The position numbers were made by a program, and so were the translations under genes. From the NCBI GenBank assembly GCA_963836005.1, contig CAWIHS010000003.1, positions 124,001-188,000 of the forward strand: a stretch of DNA of 64,000 bases, written 5' to 3'. The notes under the pieces were generated by a model, which saw only the letters and a program-made list of their open reading frames with translations, was not told the origin of the DNA and ran no database searches. Position 1 is the first letter of the stretch; each line of letters begins with the position of its first letter. Positions 63,991 through 64,000 of the stretch are shown one piece after another. Source of the stretch: CAWIHS01 sp963836005. Lineage in GTDB: Bacteria > Pseudomonadota > Gammaproteobacteria > GRL18.

Positions 63991-64000
63991 TTATTGTTCT

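Overview
The window looks like a chromosome segment of a gammaproteobacterium with moderate to low GC. The evidence is the gene order glyA-nrdR-ribD-ribE-ribBA-ribH-nusB-thiL, the Pseudomonas-type minor pilin order fimU-pilV-pilW-pilX-pilY1-(pilY2-like)-pilE, and bacterial ppc, galU and gltX. The order or genus cannot be fixed from the sequence alone. Intergenic space is unusually rich in short dispersed repeats; at least six families are visible, several with terminal inverted repeats, and two copies with target duplications.

Layout. (1) 1-4.4 kb: housekeeping (cation/proton antiporter, gltX, tRNA-Ala, tRNA-Glu). (2) 4.4-10.3 kb: a decayed zone with a DUF4124 pseudogene, a secreted phosphoesterase next to a secreted protein of unknown fold, a broken dicarboxylate symporter, a PliG/PliI lysozyme-inhibitor fusion, and a REP-associated transposase interrupted by a 153-bp MITE. 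(3) 10.3-34.2 kb: an accessory island dominated by conflict/immune-type proteins. It holds a subtilase with a separate propeptide-like protein, a GH13 glycosidase, three TIR proteins (TIR-repeat-polyLys, alpha/beta hydrolase-TIR, patatin-TIR), two decayed TIR-FGE genes, a three-gene operon (hydrolase, TPR-trypsin, DRHyd-TPR), a DUF4062-NACHT-TM protein, a DUF4062 protein fused to a 2-oxoglutarate-dehydrogenase-E1-like enzyme, and a large membrane patatin. (4) 34.4-35.5 kb: an exported SLOG-like protein. (5) 35.7-43.3 kb: the minor pilin/PilY1 operon. (6) 43.6-45.2 kb: copper delivery to a cytochrome oxidase (PCuAC, SCO1). (7) 45.4-64 kb: galU, hypothetical genes, ppc, yaaA, a retropepsin-like protease, thiL, nusB, the riboflavin genes, nrdR, glyA, psd and two hypotheticals.

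How it fits together. The island genes share a modular logic: one sensor or adaptor module (TIR, DUF4062, DRHyd, TPR, NACHT) joined to a hydrolase, protease, lipase or membrane effector. The most unusual member is at 26458-29400, where DUF4062 replaces the N-terminus of an E1o-type thiamine-diphosphate enzyme. That enzyme keeps the cofactor motifs but has lost two of the three active-site histidines known from E. coli SucA. It is transcribed divergently from the patatin-TIR gene. The housekeeping blocks on both sides look intact and ordinary.
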